Assembly: GCF_018130545.1 (NCBI RefSeq)
Contig: NZ_JAFCKF010000001.1
Location: 558,001-622,000 of the forward strand
Reading direction: 5' to 3'
DNA: 64,000 bases
Origin: Bradyrhizobium tropiciagri
GTDB taxonomy: Bacteria > Pseudomonadota > Alphaproteobacteria > Rhizobiales > Xanthobacteraceae
Shown here: in pieces, positions 52,264-61,873 of the stretch
Layout: the number at the start of each line of letters is the position of its first letter
Position numbering within the stretch: position 1 is the first letter of the stretch
Notes under the pieces: generated by a model
Database searches by the model: none
What the model saw: the letters and a program-made list of their open reading frames with translations, nothing else
What the model was told of the DNA's origin: nothing
Position numbers and translations under genes: made by a program

Positions 52264-52302
52264 ATTAGTTCAATCCGAACGCGCTTTAGAGGGAGAAATG
52301 GA

Positions 52303-53370
52303 ATGGCTCGCATAACGTTGCGGCAACTGCTCGATCACGCGGCCGAGCACGATTACGGCGTACCTGCCTTCAATATCAACAACATGGAGCAGGCGCTGTC
52401 GATCATGGCGGCGGCCTCCGAGGTCGACGCGCCGGTCATCATCCAGGCTTCGCGCGGCGCGCGCTCCTATGCCAACGACGTCATGCTCAAGCACATGATG
52501 GACGCCGTCACCGAGATCTACCCGCAGATCCCGGTCTGCGTGCATCTCGACCACGGCAACGAGCCCGCCACCTGCATGACCGCGATCCAGGCCGGCTTCA
52601 CCTCGGTCATGATGGACGGCTCGCTGAAGGCCGACGGCAAGACCCCCGGCGACTGGGACTACAATGTCGGCGTCACCCGGACGGTGACCGGCATGGCCCA
52701 TCTCGGCGGCATCTCGGTGGAAGGCGAGCTCGGCGTGCTCGGCTCGCTCGAGACCGGCATGGGCGACAAGGAAGACGGCCACGGCGCCGAGGGCAAGCTG
52801 TCGCATGACCAGCTGCTGACCAATCCCGACGAAGCCGTGAAGTTCGTCCAGGAGACCAAGGTCGACGCGCTCGCGATCGCGATGGGCACCTCGCACGGCG
52901 CCTACAAGTTCACCCGCAAGCCCGACGGCGACATCCTCGCCATGAACGTGATTGAGGAAATCCATCGCAAGCTGCCGAACACGCATCTCGTGATGCACGG
53001 CTCCTCGTCGGTGCCGCAGGAATTGCAGGAGATCATCAACGCCAATGGCGGCAAGATGAAGCCGACCTGGGGCGTGCCGGTCGCCGAGATCCAGCGCGGC
53101 ATCAAGAACGGCGTGCGCAAGATCAACATCGACACCGACAACCGGATGGCGATGACCGGCCAGATCCGCAAGGTGCTGAAGGACAATCCGGAAGAGTTCG
53201 ATCCGCGCAAGTACCTGAAGCCCGCGATGGACGCGATGACCAAGCTTTGCAAGCAGCGCCTGCAGGAGTTCAACACCGCGGGCCAGGCCAGCAAGATCAA
53301 GAAGGTGCTGACCACGGCGGAGATGGCCAAGCGCTACGCCGCGGGCCAGCTCGACCCCAAGGTTGCGTAA
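52303..53370 (+). CDS. fba: Fructose-bisphosphate aldolase, class II
   Basis: The 355-residue zinc aldolase (Calvin cycle-type subgroup) cleaves or forms fructose 1,6-bisphosphate. It starts [20 protein letters not shown]. Zinc ligands are seen in [14 protein letters not shown] and in the His-containing region [17 protein letters not shown]; further blocks are [10 protein letters not shown] and [32 protein letters not shown] lies before the ATG. It is followed by a class I aldolase that does the same reaction by a Schiff-base mechanism. Confidence 0.95.
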   Translation: MARITLRQLLDHAAEHDYGVPAFNINNMEQALSIMAAASEVDAPVIIQASRGARSYANDVMLKHMMDAVTEIYPQIPVCVHLDHGNEPATCMTAIQAGFTSVMMDGSLKADGKTPGDWDYNVGVTRTVTGMAHLGGISVEGELGVLGSLETGMGDKEDGHGAEGKLSHDQLLTNPDEAVKFVQETKVDALAIAMGTSHGAYKFTRKPDGDILAMNVIEEIHRKLPNTHLVMHGSSSVPQELQEIINANGGKMKPTWGVPVAEIQRGIKNGVRKINIDTDNRMAMTGQIRKVLKDNPEEFDPRKYLKPAMDAMTKLCKQRLQEFNTAGQASKIKKVLTTAEMAKRYAAGQLDPKVA

Positions 53371-53408
53371 CAAGGTCGCCTGACAACTTCTTGCCTGAAT
53401 CATTAAGG

Positions 53409-53437
53409 CGGGACACCGGCTCCGACGCGGTGTCCCG
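53409..53437. terminator. Hairpin between class II and class I aldolase genes
   Basis: CGGGACACCG and CGGTGTCCCG are perfect 10-bp arms around a nine-base loop, 39 bases past the class II aldolase stop. No T-tract follows; it may partly end transcription. Confidence 0.55.
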
Positions 53438-53551
53438 AAGGCTTGATCGCCGGCCGCGGCAAACGCTGGCCGCGACGAACGTTTTCTAGGCATTTGCCCG
53501 AGAACCGCCTATTTTGGTTTGCAAAGGCAATGGCTCTGGAGGACGCTTCCG

Positions 53552-54592
53552 ATGAACCTCGCTGACCTCAACAAAATTGCACTTGCCATGGTCACCCCGG
53601 GCAAGGGCCTGCTCGCTGCCGACGAATCCTCCGGCACCATCAAGAAGCGTTTCGACGCCATCAAGGTCGATTCCACCGAAGACAATCGCCGCGACTATCG
53701 CGAGATGCTGTTCCGCTCGCAGGAGGCGATGAGCAAGTACATCTCCGGCGTCATCCTCTACGACGAGACGATCTGGCAGAATGCCAAGGACGGCACGCCG
53801 CTGGTCAAGCTGATCGAGCAGGCGGGCGCGATCCCCGGCATCAAGGTCGACGAAGGCACCCAGGCGCTGCCCAACTGCCCCGGCGAACTCGTCACCGTCG
53901 GCCTCGACAAGCTCGCCGAGCGGCTGAAGAAATATTACGAGCGCGGTGCGCGCTTTGCGAAATGGCGCGCCGTGATCGATATCGGTTCCGGCGCCGGCAG
54001 CCGCGGTATCCCGACCATGACCGCGATCCGCGTCAACGCCCATGCGCTGGCGCGCTATGCCGCGCTGTGCCAGGCCGCGCAGATCGTGCCGATCGTCGAG
54101 CCTGAGGTACTGATGGACGGCGATCACGACATCGACCGCTGCTATGAAGTAACGCAGCGTGTGCTGAACCGCACCTTCCAAGAATTGCGGGTACAGCGTG
54201 TCGCGCTCGAAGGCATGATCCTGAAGCCGAACATGGCGATCTCGGGCAAAAAATGCCCGAAGCAGGCGTCGGTGCAGGAAGTCGCCGAGAAGACCATCCG
54301 CCTGCTCAAGAGCTGCGTGCCGGCCGCGGTGCCCGGCATCGCCTTCCTCTCCGGCGGCCAGAGCGACGAGGAAGCGACCGCGCATCTCGACGCCATGAAC
54401 AAGATCGGCCATTTGCCCTGGCAGCTGACCTTCTCCTATGGCCGCGCATTGCAGGCGGCGCCGCAAAAGGCGTGGTCCGGCAAGTCCGACAACGTCCCCG
54501 CCGGCCAGCGCGCCTTTTCGCATCGCGCCCGGATGAACGGGTTGGCGAGCACCGGCAATTGGGAAGCCGGCCTCGAAAAGCAGGCGGCATAA
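53552..54592 (+). CDS. Fructose-bisphosphate aldolase, class I
   Basis: The 346-residue protein starts at ATG 53552 (MNLADLNKIALAMVTPGKGL) with TGGAGGACG as ribosome site. It is a eukaryote-like class I aldolase: LAADESSGTIKKRFDAIKVD, GAIPGIKVDEGTQALPNCPG, RFAKWRAVIDIGSGA, IVPIVEPEVLMDGDHDIDR, and the Schiff-base Lys in ALEGMILKPNMAISGKKCP. It needs no metal. The TTG start of the next gene follows its TAA directly. It may support flux when zinc is scarce, a functional idea in line with the zinc theme but unproven. Confidence 0.93.
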   Translation: MNLADLNKIALAMVTPGKGLLAADESSGTIKKRFDAIKVDSTEDNRRDYREMLFRSQEAMSKYISGVILYDETIWQNAKDGTPLVKLIEQAGAIPGIKVDEGTQALPNCPGELVTVGLDKLAERLKKYYERGARFAKWRAVIDIGSGAGSRGIPTMTAIRVNAHALARYAALCQAAQIVPIVEPEVLMDGDHDIDRCYEVTQRVLNRTFQELRVQRVALEGMILKPNMAISGKKCPKQASVQEVAEKTIRLLKSCVPAAVPGIAFLSGGQSDEEATAHLDAMNKIGHLPWQLTFSYGRALQAAPQKAWSGKSDNVPAGQRAFSHRARMNGLASTGNWEAGLEKQAA

Positions 54593-55282
54593 TTGGCCAG
54601 CAAGCCCGTTCCGCCGCGGCCGGCGCCGCGCCTCTATCTGGCAACCCCGCCGGTCGACGAGCCAGCGCAGCTCGCGGCCGAGCTCACCGCCCTGCTCGCC
54701 GCGGCCGATGTCGCGGCCGTGCTGGTGCGGCTGCGCGAGACCGATCCGCGCACCATGATCTCCACGATCAAGGCGCTGGCGCCCGCGATCCAGAACGCCG
54801 GTGCCGCGCTGTTGATCGACGGCCATCCCGACATCGTGGCCCGGGCCGGCGCGGACGGCGCGCATCTGACCGGCCTCGCCGCGATGCAAGAGGCTGCGCC
54901 CGCGCTGAAGCCCGACCGCATCGTCGGCGTCGGCGGGCTCGCGACGCGCCACGATTCCATGGCCGCGGGCGAAGCCGGCGCCGACTATGTGCTGTTCGGC
55001 GAGCCCGACGCCAAGGGACAGCGGCCGTCGCTTGATGCGATCGCCGAGCGGCTGGAATGGTGGGACGAGTTGTTCGAGCCGCCCTGCATCGGCTTTGCGG
55101 CCTCACGCGAGGAGGCCGAGGCGTTCGCGGCAGCCGGCGCCGATTTCGTGCTGGTCGGGGATTTCATCTGGGCCGATCCGCGCGGCGCCAAGGCTGCGCT
55201 CGCCGAGATCGGTGACGCGATTGCGCAGGCCCATGCCGGCGCATTTGGCAAAGCCAGGGCCGAGGGAAAGGCCGAGGGATGA
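54593..55282 (+). CDS. Thiamine phosphate synthase-like protein
   Basis: The 229-residue protein begins at TTG 54593, directly after the aldolase TAA. It has the ThiE/TenI beta-alpha barrel: VAAVLVRLRETDPRTMISTI, LIDGHPDIVARAGADGAHLT, IVGVGGLATRHDSMAAGEAG, ADYVLFGEPDAKGQ and FAAAGADFVLVGDFIWADPR. True ThiE carries QlReK and GADGvHLGQ blocks; here these are RLRE without the Lys and HLTG, so function as thiamine phosphate synthase is doubtful. TenI-like or a non-canonical paralogue is possible. It is part of the carbon block by position only. Confidence 0.75.
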   Translation: MASKPVPPRPAPRLYLATPPVDEPAQLAAELTALLAAADVAAVLVRLRETDPRTMISTIKALAPAIQNAGAALLIDGHPDIVARAGADGAHLTGLAAMQEAAPALKPDRIVGVGGLATRHDSMAAGEAGADYVLFGEPDAKGQRPSLDAIAERLEWWDELFEPPCIGFAASREEAEAFAAAGADFVLVGDFIWADPRGAKAALAEIGDAIAQAHAGAFGKARAEGKAEG

Positions 55283-55289
55283 CGCCGGA

Positions 55290-56387
55290 ATGAAATGCCT
55301 GCGTCCGATAGCTGTTGCGCTCGGCTGCACGATGCTGGCGAGCGGCGCGATGGCGCAGCTCTCGATCACGCCGCCGGCACAGACGCCGCCGCCTGCGAAG
55401 AAGGAAGCGCCGAAAGAGAAGCCGAAGGTGCATTCGCCGGTCGCAAAGAAGCCGACGCCGAAGCCTGCTGCGTCCGCGACGCCAAAGCCCGGCGCATCAG
55501 CGACGCCGACCCCGACGCCGTCAGCAACCCCGATGCCGGACGATCCCAATGTCGACATCGTCTACGGCGCCTATCAGCGCGGCATGTACAAGAGCGCGTT
55601 CGAGCTCGCCACCATCCGCGCGCAGAACAACAACGATCCCAAGGCCATGACGATGCTGGGCGAGCTCTATGCCAACGGGCTCGGCGTCAAGCGCGACTAC
55701 GCCAAGGCCGACGACTGGTACAAGCGCGCCTCCGACGCTGGCGACCGCGAAGCGATGTTCGCGCTCGCCATGATGAAGATCGCCGGCCGCGGCGGCACCG
55801 TGGACAAGGATGGCGCGGTCAAGCTCCTGGCATCGGCGGCCAAGCTCGGCGAGCCCAAGGCGGCCTATAATCTCGCGCTGCTCTATCTCGACGGCCAGAC
55901 CCTGCCGCAAGACCTCAAGCGCTCCGCCGAGCTGCTGCGGATGGCCGCCGACGCCGGCAGCCCCGAGGCGCAATACGCGCTGGCGACCTTCTACAAGGAA
56001 GGCACCGGCGTGCCGAAGGACCTCGAAAAGGCGGCGCGGCTGCTGCAGGCCGCCTCGCTGGCCGACAATGTCGATGCCGAGGTCGAATACGCCATCGCGC
56101 TCTACAACGGCGCCGGAACGCCGCGGAACGTGCCGGCGGCGATCGCGCTACTGCGCAAGGCGGCCCGGCAGAACAGCCCGATCGCGCAGAACCGCCTCGC
56201 CCATGTGCTGGCGACCGGCGCCGGCGCCCCGGTCGACAAGGTCGAGGCCCTGAAATGGCACACCGTCGCCAAGACCGCCGGCAAGGGCGACCCCGATCTC
56301 GACGACATCCTCGCCGATATGACCCCGGAAGACCGCGCCAAGGGCGAGGCAGCCGCGCGAAAATGGATCGGAAACAACGTCAAATGA
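55290..56387 (+). CDS. Exported SEL1-repeat protein
   Basis: The 365-residue protein starts at ATG 55290 (MKCLRPIAVALGCTMLASGA) with a signal peptide ending near AMA-QL. A Pro/Ala/Lys/Thr-rich linker follows (about residues 25-90). Then five to six SEL1-like helix pairs occupy about 90-340: AMTMLGELYANGLGVKRDYA, AMFALAMMKIAGRGG, AAYNLALLYLDGQTLPQD, AQYALATFYKEGTGVPKDLE, EVEYAIALYNGAGTPRNVPA and AQNRLAHVLATGAGAPVDKV. SEL1 proteins act in signalling and envelope processes; in alphaproteobacteria some bind polysaccharide machinery. The partner is unknown. It begins eight bases after the thiE-like stop and is probably cotranscribed. Confidence 0.85.
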   Translation: MKCLRPIAVALGCTMLASGAMAQLSITPPAQTPPPAKKEAPKEKPKVHSPVAKKPTPKPAASATPKPGASATPTPTPSATPMPDDPNVDIVYGAYQRGMYKSAFELATIRAQNNNDPKAMTMLGELYANGLGVKRDYAKADDWYKRASDAGDREAMFALAMMKIAGRGGTVDKDGAVKLLASAAKLGEPKAAYNLALLYLDGQTLPQDLKRSAELLRMAADAGSPEAQYALATFYKEGTGVPKDLEKAARLLQAASLADNVDAEVEYAIALYNGAGTPRNVPAAIALLRKAARQNSPIAQNRLAHVLATGAGAPVDKVEALKWHTVAKTAGKGDPDLDDILADMTPEDRAKGEAAARKWIGNNVK

Positions 56388-56460
56388 CGCCTTGACGGCG
56401 CCACTTCCAGAGGGCACCCAGTCCGGAAACTCGGGTGGCCATGCCGTTCCCCTGCTGACC

Positions 56461-56588
56461 CGTCATCCTGAGGAGCGCGAAGCGCGTCTCGAAGGATGAA
56501 CGGCCCGGTCCGGGGCCGTGCACCCTTCGAGGCTCGCTCCGCTCGCACCTCCAGCGGCAAAGGCGTAGCCTTTGCGCAGGGATGACGG
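56461..56588. repeat. Family B repeat
   Basis: CGTCATCCTGAGGAGCGCGA...CGTCTCGAAGGATGAACGGC and CACCCTTCGAGGCTCGCTCC...GCGCAGGGATGACGGGT are imperfect inverted halves. A nested hairpin GGCAAAGGCGTAGCCTTTGC lies inside. It separates the SEL1 gene from suhB. Confidence 0.65.
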
Positions 56589-56649
56589 GTTGATATTTAC
56601 GCGCGCCGCCTGATCGACTTTCACATTTCTCGGGTCACAAGTTCTCATC

Positions 56650-57444
56650 ATGCTCTACTCCGCCCTCATCAATGTCATGGTCAAGGCCGCGCGCCGCGCC
56701 GGCCGCAGCCTCAAGCGCGACCTCGGCGAGATCGAACACCTCCAGGTGTCGCTGAAGGGGCCGGCGAACTTCGTCTCGCTCGCCGACAAGCGCGCCGAGG
56801 AGATGCTCTACACCGACCTCGAAAAGGCCCGCCCCGGCTACGGTTTCCTCGGCGAGGAAGGCGGCAAGCGCGAAGGCTCGGACAAGAGCCACACCTGGAT
56901 CGTCGATCCCCTGGACGGCACCACCAACTTCCTGCACGGCATCCCGCAATTCGCGATCTCGATCGGGCTGGTGCGCGAGGACACCGTGATCGCGGGCGTG
57001 ATCTACAATCCCGCCAATGACGAGCTCTACATCGCCGAGCGCGGCAAGGGCGCGTTCCTCAACGACCAGCGGCTGCGCGTCGCCGGCCGCCGCCAGCTCA
57101 ACGAATGCGTGGTCGCCTGCGGCCTGCCGCATATCGGCCGCGGCAACCACCAGCTGGCGCAGCAGGAGATGGCCGCGCTGCAGACCAAGGTCGCGGGCTT
57201 CCGCCGCTTCGGCGCCGCCTCGCTCGACCTCGCCTTCGTCGCCGCCGGCCGCTTCGACGGCTTTTGGGAACGCAATTTGCAGCCCTGGGATATCGCGGCC
57301 GGCCTCTTGATGGTCCGCGAAGCCGGCGGCACGATCTCCGGCATCCAGGGCAATGACGACCCGCTGCAGACCGGCCACGTCGTCTGCGGCAACGAGTTCG
57401 TGCACGGCGAGCTGATCAAGATCCTCAAGCCGCTCGGGCAATAG
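56650..57444 (+). CDS. suhB: Inositol monophosphatase family protein SuhB
   Basis: The 264-residue Mg-dependent phosphatase shows EEGGKREGSDKSHTWIVDPL with the metal-binding Glu, DPLDGTTNFLHGIPQFAISI with the two Asp of the PLDGT motif, and the C-terminal WERNLQPWDIAAGLLMVREA with the WD motif, Asp being metal ligand. SuhB-type enzymes dephosphorylate inositol phosphates and in enterobacteria also support ribosome assembly through the antitermination complex. Start ATG 56650 (MLYSALINVMVKAARRAGRS) is the family-type N-terminus. Confidence 0.92.
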   Translation: MLYSALINVMVKAARRAGRSLKRDLGEIEHLQVSLKGPANFVSLADKRAEEMLYTDLEKARPGYGFLGEEGGKREGSDKSHTWIVDPLDGTTNFLHGIPQFAISIGLVREDTVIAGVIYNPANDELYIAERGKGAFLNDQRLRVAGRRQLNECVVACGLPHIGRGNHQLAQQEMAALQTKVAGFRRFGAASLDLAFVAAGRFDGFWERNLQPWDIAAGLLMVREAGGTISGIQGNDDPLQTGHVVCGNEFVHGELIKILKPLGQ

Positions 57445-57458
57445 GGCGACGGCGCGAT

Positions 57459-58598
57459 CTAATCGTCGTCGTCATCGTCCTCATCGTCTTCTTGCCCGTC
57501 ACGAAACTCGCCGCTGAGGGTCAGGCCCTCGATGGTCGTGGCGCCCTTCGCCTTGACCACCCGGCGCAGCGGCACCGAGCTCTCGCTGCGCAACGCCTCC
57601 ATCAGTTGCTCCGAGTGGGTGACGATCCAGATGTCGGCACGGCGCGACGCCCTGGCGATCAGCCGGGCCAACGGCGCCAGCAGCGATGGATGCAGGCTGG
57701 TCTCGGGTTCGTTCAGCGCGATGAACGGCGGCAGCCGATAGCCCATGAACACCGCGAGCAGGCAGATATATTTCAATGTGCCGTCGGATAGTTCGTGCGC
57801 CTTGAACGCACGCGGCATGCCCGCCTGCTGCAGCTCGAACTCGCACTGCCCACGATCTTCCCACGCCCGGAGCTCGGCACCCGGGAATGCATCCTCGATC
57901 GCATCCTGCAGGTCGACGGCATCCTGCCGGATCGCGCTGAGCGTTGCCAAGGCGGCGGCCAGATCGCTGCCATCGGCGCTGAGCGACGGCGTCGTGATCG
58001 CAAGACAGGGCTTGCGGATCGGCGATGCCGGATCGGTACGAAAATCGTGATAGAAGCGCCAGCTCTGCAACGCATTCCTGATCAGGCCGACTTCGGGAGA
58101 TGTCTGGCCGTCGACGAAATCGGCAAGCGCGGTTTCCGACGGCAGCACGGCATTCTTGTGCTCGCTCCAGGCGCCGCTCTCGCCGCGGACGCTGACATGC
58201 GAATTGGTCCGCTCCATCATCAGGACCTTGCGCTTGCCGTGGATCGCCTCGATGCGCTCCGACTTGATCATCGGCTCGCCGGGAAACGCCGCCTCGACCG
58301 GGCCGGGATGTCCGAGCTCGATCGCGTAATTGACGTGCTCGAATCTAACCGCCAGCCGCAGCCGCGCATCCTCGCCCCGCCTGCGCATGCCGGACCAGCA
58401 GACCGAGTTCAATCCACCTTCATCGGCAATCGTGCGCGTGATCCGGCCTGTGGCCGCGTCGCGCAGCAGCGACAGCGACTTGTAGAGATTGGATTTGCCG
58501 ACGCCGTTCTCGCCGACGAACACCGACAGCGGTTGAATGGCCATCGAGAGCCGCCGGATCGAGCGATAATTCGAGATCGCAATATCGCTCGGCCGCAT
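57459..58598 (-). CDS. AAA-family ATPase with acidic tail
   Basis: The 379-residue protein starts at ATG 58598 (MRPSDIAISNYRSIRRLSMA); an upstream GTG one codon away is possible. Walker A is VGENGVGKSNLYKSL (about 30), the ABC-like signature is HELSDGTLKYICLLAVFMGY (about 270), and Walker B is FIALNEPETSLHPSLLAPLA (about 295), followed by VTHSEQLMEALRSES. This is the AAA_21/COG4637 group related to RecF and OLD nucleases, but no nuclease domain is present. The C-terminus ends in a run of acidic residues (GQEDDEDDDDDD). Roles in DNA repair or phage defence are known for relatives; here there is no partner gene. Confidence 0.8.
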   Translation of the reverse strand: MRPSDIAISNYRSIRRLSMAIQPLSVFVGENGVGKSNLYKSLSLLRDAATGRITRTIADEGGLNSVCWSGMRRRGEDARLRLAVRFEHVNYAIELGHPGPVEAAFPGEPMIKSERIEAIHGKRKVLMMERTNSHVSVRGESGAWSEHKNAVLPSETALADFVDGQTSPEVGLIRNALQSWRFYHDFRTDPASPIRKPCLAITTPSLSADGSDLAAALATLSAIRQDAVDLQDAIEDAFPGAELRAWEDRGQCEFELQQAGMPRAFKAHELSDGTLKYICLLAVFMGYRLPPFIALNEPETSLHPSLLAPLARLIARASRRADIWIVTHSEQLMEALRSESSVPLRRVVKAKGATTIEGLTLSGEFRDGQEDDEDDDDDD

Positions 58599-58714
58599 CA
58601 CATGCTCTCAATCCTCGGGTTGCCTTAACGCTTCCCGTTCAATCCAGAGCTGCAATTTGGATTGACTATGTCGGGAAAGCAAGCCGCGGGCTTGACGGCA
58701 ACCGATCTCGGACA

Positions 58715-61700
58715 TCAGTGGCCGCCCGTTACCGGCGCAGGCGGGCCATAGACTTCGGGCTTCTCGACCTTCTCCCGGTCACCGGCCAGCACGCGCTGCA
58801 CGCTGACGAAGAACACCGGCACCAGGAGCAGCGCGAGGATCACCACCGCGATCATACCGCCCATCACCGAGGTGCCGAGCGCCTGCTGGCTGGCGCCGCC
58901 GGCGCCGGTCGCAATCGCCATCGGCAGCACGCCGCAGACGAAGGCAAGACCCGTCATCAGGATCGGGCGGAATCGGAGACTGCACGCCTCGATGGTCGCC
59001 TCGACCAGCGGCTTGCCCTGCGCCCGCAAATCCTTGGCGAACTCGATGATCAGGATCGCGTCCTTCGCCGCAAGGCCGATGATGGTGATCAGGCCGACGG
59101 TGAAATAGACGTCGTTCGAAAGCCCGCGCAGCGTCGCCGCCACCACGGCGCCGAGAATGCCGAGCGGAATCGTCAGCAGCACCGCGAGCGGAATGGTCCA
59201 GCTCTCATAGAGCGCGGCGAGCAACAGGAACACCACCAGCACCGACAGCGCGAGCAGGAACGGCGCCTGCGAGCCCGACAGCTTCTCCTGCAACGACTGG
59301 CCGGTCCACTCATAACCGAAGCCGCGCGGCAGCTTGTCGGCGAGCCGCTCCATCTCGGTGATCGCATCGCCCGAGGTGAAGCCCGGCTTCGCCTCGCCGG
59401 AGATGCGCACCGCCGGATAATAGTTGAAGCCCGCGATTTGCGTCGGCCCCTTCGACCATTCGACGGTGGCGAAGGCCGAGAACGGCACCAGCTGGCCGCG
59501 GCTGTTCTTGACGTTGTAATTGAGGATGTCGTCCGCATTCATGCGGCTGGTCTTGTCGGCCTGCACGATGACGCGCTGCATCCGCCCGCGGTTCGGGAAG
59601 TCGTTGATGTAGTTCGAGCCGAGGTTGGTCGAGATCGTGTTGTTGATGTCCTCGAAGGTGAGGCCGAACGCGCCCGCCTTCTCGCGGTCGATCATCAGAT
59701 TGACCTGCGGCGCCGGCGGCAACCCTTCGACATAGACCTTCTGCAGGATCGGGCTGGCGTTGGCCTCCGCGATCAGGCGGTCGGACGCCGCGATCAGCGC
59801 CGCATAGCCCTTCTGGCCGCGGTCCTGCAGGCGGAACGAGAAGCCCGAGGAATTGCCGAGGTTGTCGATCGGCGGCGGCTGCAGCGCCGAGATCCTGGCA
59901 TCGCGGATCGACGACAGGTCGCGGTTGATGTCGGCGACGATCGCGGCGGCGGAATCCTTCGTGCCGCGCTCCGACCAGTCCTTCAGCGTGATGAAGGCCT
60001 GCGCGGTGTTCATGCCCTGGCCGAGGAAGCTGAAGCCGGTGAGGAACGTGACGTTCTCGATGCCGGCGCGGTCCTTCAGGTACTTCTCGACCTGCTCGAC
60101 CGCAGCCTCGGTGCGTGCATAAGACGATTCCGACGGCGTCTGTACGTCGGTCGTGATGAAGCCCTGGTCGTCGACCGGCAGGAAGCCGCCGGGCAGCCGC
60201 ACGAAGCCGTAGGCGACGCCTGCGAACAGCACGAGATAGATCAGCATCAGGCGGCCGGTGCGCTTCAGCGAGCCCTGCACCGTGCGCGTATAGCCGGCGC
60301 GGCTGGTGTCGAGCACGCGGTTGAACCAGCCGAACACGCCCTTGCGGGCATGACCGTGGCCCTTCTCGACCGGCTTGAGCAAGGTCGCGCACAGCGCCGG
60401 CGTCAGCGACAGCGCGAGCAGCGCCGAGAATGCGATCGCCGCCACCATGGTGACCGAGAACTGGCGATAGATGATGCCGACCGAACCCGGGAAGAACGCC
60501 ATCGGCACGAACACCGCCATCAGCACCAGCGTGATGCCGATGATGGCGCCGGTGATCTGCGACATCGCCTTCCTTGTGGCTTCCTTCGGCGGCAGGCCTT
60601 CTTCGGCCATGATGCGCTCGACGTTCTCGACCACGACGATGGCGTCGTCGACCAGGATGCCGACCGCCAGCACCATGCCGAACATGGTCAGCATGTTGAT
60701 CGAATAGCCTACGGCCATCAGCGTGGCGCAGGTGCCGAGCAGCGCCACCGGAACCACGATGGTCGGAATGATGGTGTAGCGGATGTTCTGCAGGAACAGG
60801 AACATCACGACGAACACCAGCACCACCGCCTCGACCAGCGTCATCAAGACCTTCTCGATCGAGGCCTTCACTACGGGCGTGATGTTGTAGGGGATTTCGT
60901 AGGAGATGTTGGCCGGGAAGAAGCGCGACAACTCCTTCATCTTGGCCTCGACCGCGCTCGCGGTCGCCAGCGCATTGCCCTTCGGCGACAGCAGCACCGA
61001 GAGGCCCGCCGTCGGCTTGCCGTTCACGCGGGTGTTGAACTGATAGCTGAGGCCGCCGACCTCGATCCGCGCGACGTCGCGCAGCCGGACCGTCGAGCCG
61101 TCGGGATTGGCGCGCAGGATGATCGCACCGAACTCGTCCGGCGAGGAGAGCTGGCCCTTGACCAGCACCTGCGCGGAGATCTTCTGCGTGTCGGTGCTGG
61201 GCTCGGCGCCGATGCTGCCCGAGGCGACCTGGGCGTTCTGCGCCGTGATCGCCTTGTTGACGTCGTCGGCCGACAGGCCGTAACCGACCAGCTTGGCCGG
61301 ATCGATCCAGATGCGCAGCGAACGCTCGGTCGAATACAGCGTGGCGCGGCCGACGCCGGGGATGCGGCGCACCTCGCCCAGCACGTTGCGGATCATGAAG
61401 TCGCCGAGGCCCACTTCATCCAGCGAGCCGTCGGTCGAGTTCAGCGTGATGATCTGCAGCACAGCTGACGAGGCTTCCTCGACCAGGATGCCCTGCTGGA
61501 TCACGGCGCGCGGAAGCCGCGCCTCGACGCGCTTGAGGCGGTTCTGCACCTCGACCGAGGCCTGGCTGGTGTCGGTGCCCGGCTTGAAGTTGGCGATGAT
61601 CTCGACCTGGCCGAGCGAGTCGGAGGTCGATTCGAAGTTCAGGATGTTGGCGGCACCGTTGAGCTCTTCCTCGATCAACCGCGTCACGCTGTTGTAGAGG

Positions 61701-61867
61701 TTCTCCGGCGACGCGCCGGGATAGCTCGTCGAGATCGAGATCGAGGGCGGCGCGATGATCGGATACTGCGCGACCGCAAGCAGCGGAATCGAGATCGCGC
61801 CGACCAGACAGATGAACAGCGCGACGACCCAGGCGAAGATCGGCCTGTCGATGAAGAAGCTAGGCAT
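58715..61867 (-). CDS. RND efflux pump, HAE1 family
   Basis: The 1050-residue inner-membrane pump (AcrB/MexB type) has 12 helices and two large periplasmic loops. It begins MPSFFIDRPIFAWVVALFIC. Proton-relay Asp pair is in GILVDDAIVVVENVERIMAE; other blocks are GRATLYSTERSLRIWIDPAK, LPGGFLPVDDQGFITTDVQT and RFRPILMTGLAFVCGVLPMA. It forms a tripartite efflux system with the adaptor encoded six bases upstream; no outer-membrane factor gene is in the window. Substrates are probably drugs, detergents or plant phenolics. Confidence 0.95.
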   Translation of the reverse strand: MPSFFIDRPIFAWVVALFICLVGAISIPLLAVAQYPIIAPPSISISTSYPGASPENLYNSVTRLIEEELNGAANILNFESTSDSLGQVEIIANFKPGTDTSQASVEVQNRLKRVEARLPRAVIQQGILVEEASSAVLQIITLNSTDGSLDEVGLGDFMIRNVLGEVRRIPGVGRATLYSTERSLRIWIDPAKLVGYGLSADDVNKAITAQNAQVASGSIGAEPSTDTQKISAQVLVKGQLSSPDEFGAIILRANPDGSTVRLRDVARIEVGGLSYQFNTRVNGKPTAGLSVLLSPKGNALATASAVEAKMKELSRFFPANISYEIPYNITPVVKASIEKVLMTLVEAVVLVFVVMFLFLQNIRYTIIPTIVVPVALLGTCATLMAVGYSINMLTMFGMVLAVGILVDDAIVVVENVERIMAEEGLPPKEATRKAMSQITGAIIGITLVLMAVFVPMAFFPGSVGIIYRQFSVTMVAAIAFSALLALSLTPALCATLLKPVEKGHGHARKGVFGWFNRVLDTSRAGYTRTVQGSLKRTGRLMLIYLVLFAGVAYGFVRLPGGFLPVDDQGFITTDVQTPSESSYARTEAAVEQVEKYLKDRAGIENVTFLTGFSFLGQGMNTAQAFITLKDWSERGTKDSAAAIVADINRDLSSIRDARISALQPPPIDNLGNSSGFSFRLQDRGQKGYAALIAASDRLIAEANASPILQKVYVEGLPPAPQVNLMIDREKAGAFGLTFEDINNTISTNLGSNYINDFPNRGRMQRVIVQADKTSRMNADDILNYNVKNSRGQLVPFSAFATVEWSKGPTQIAGFNYYPAVRISGEAKPGFTSGDAITEMERLADKLPRGFGYEWTGQSLQEKLSGSQAPFLLALSVLVVFLLLAALYESWTIPLAVLLTIPLGILGAVVAATLRGLSNDVYFTVGLITIIGLAAKDAILIIEFAKDLRAQGKPLVEATIEACSLRFRPILMTGLAFVCGVLPMAIATGAGGASQQALGTSVMGGMIAVVILALLLVPVFFVSVQRVLAGDREKVEKPEVYGPPAPVTGGH

Positions 61868-61873
61868 GTCGGA

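Noticed and set aside
58718-61468. A 916-codon open frame on the plus strand
   Set aside because: It lies wholly opposite the RND pump gene, is rich in Arg, His, Asp and Gln as expected for an antisense shadow of GC-rich DNA, and has no domain.
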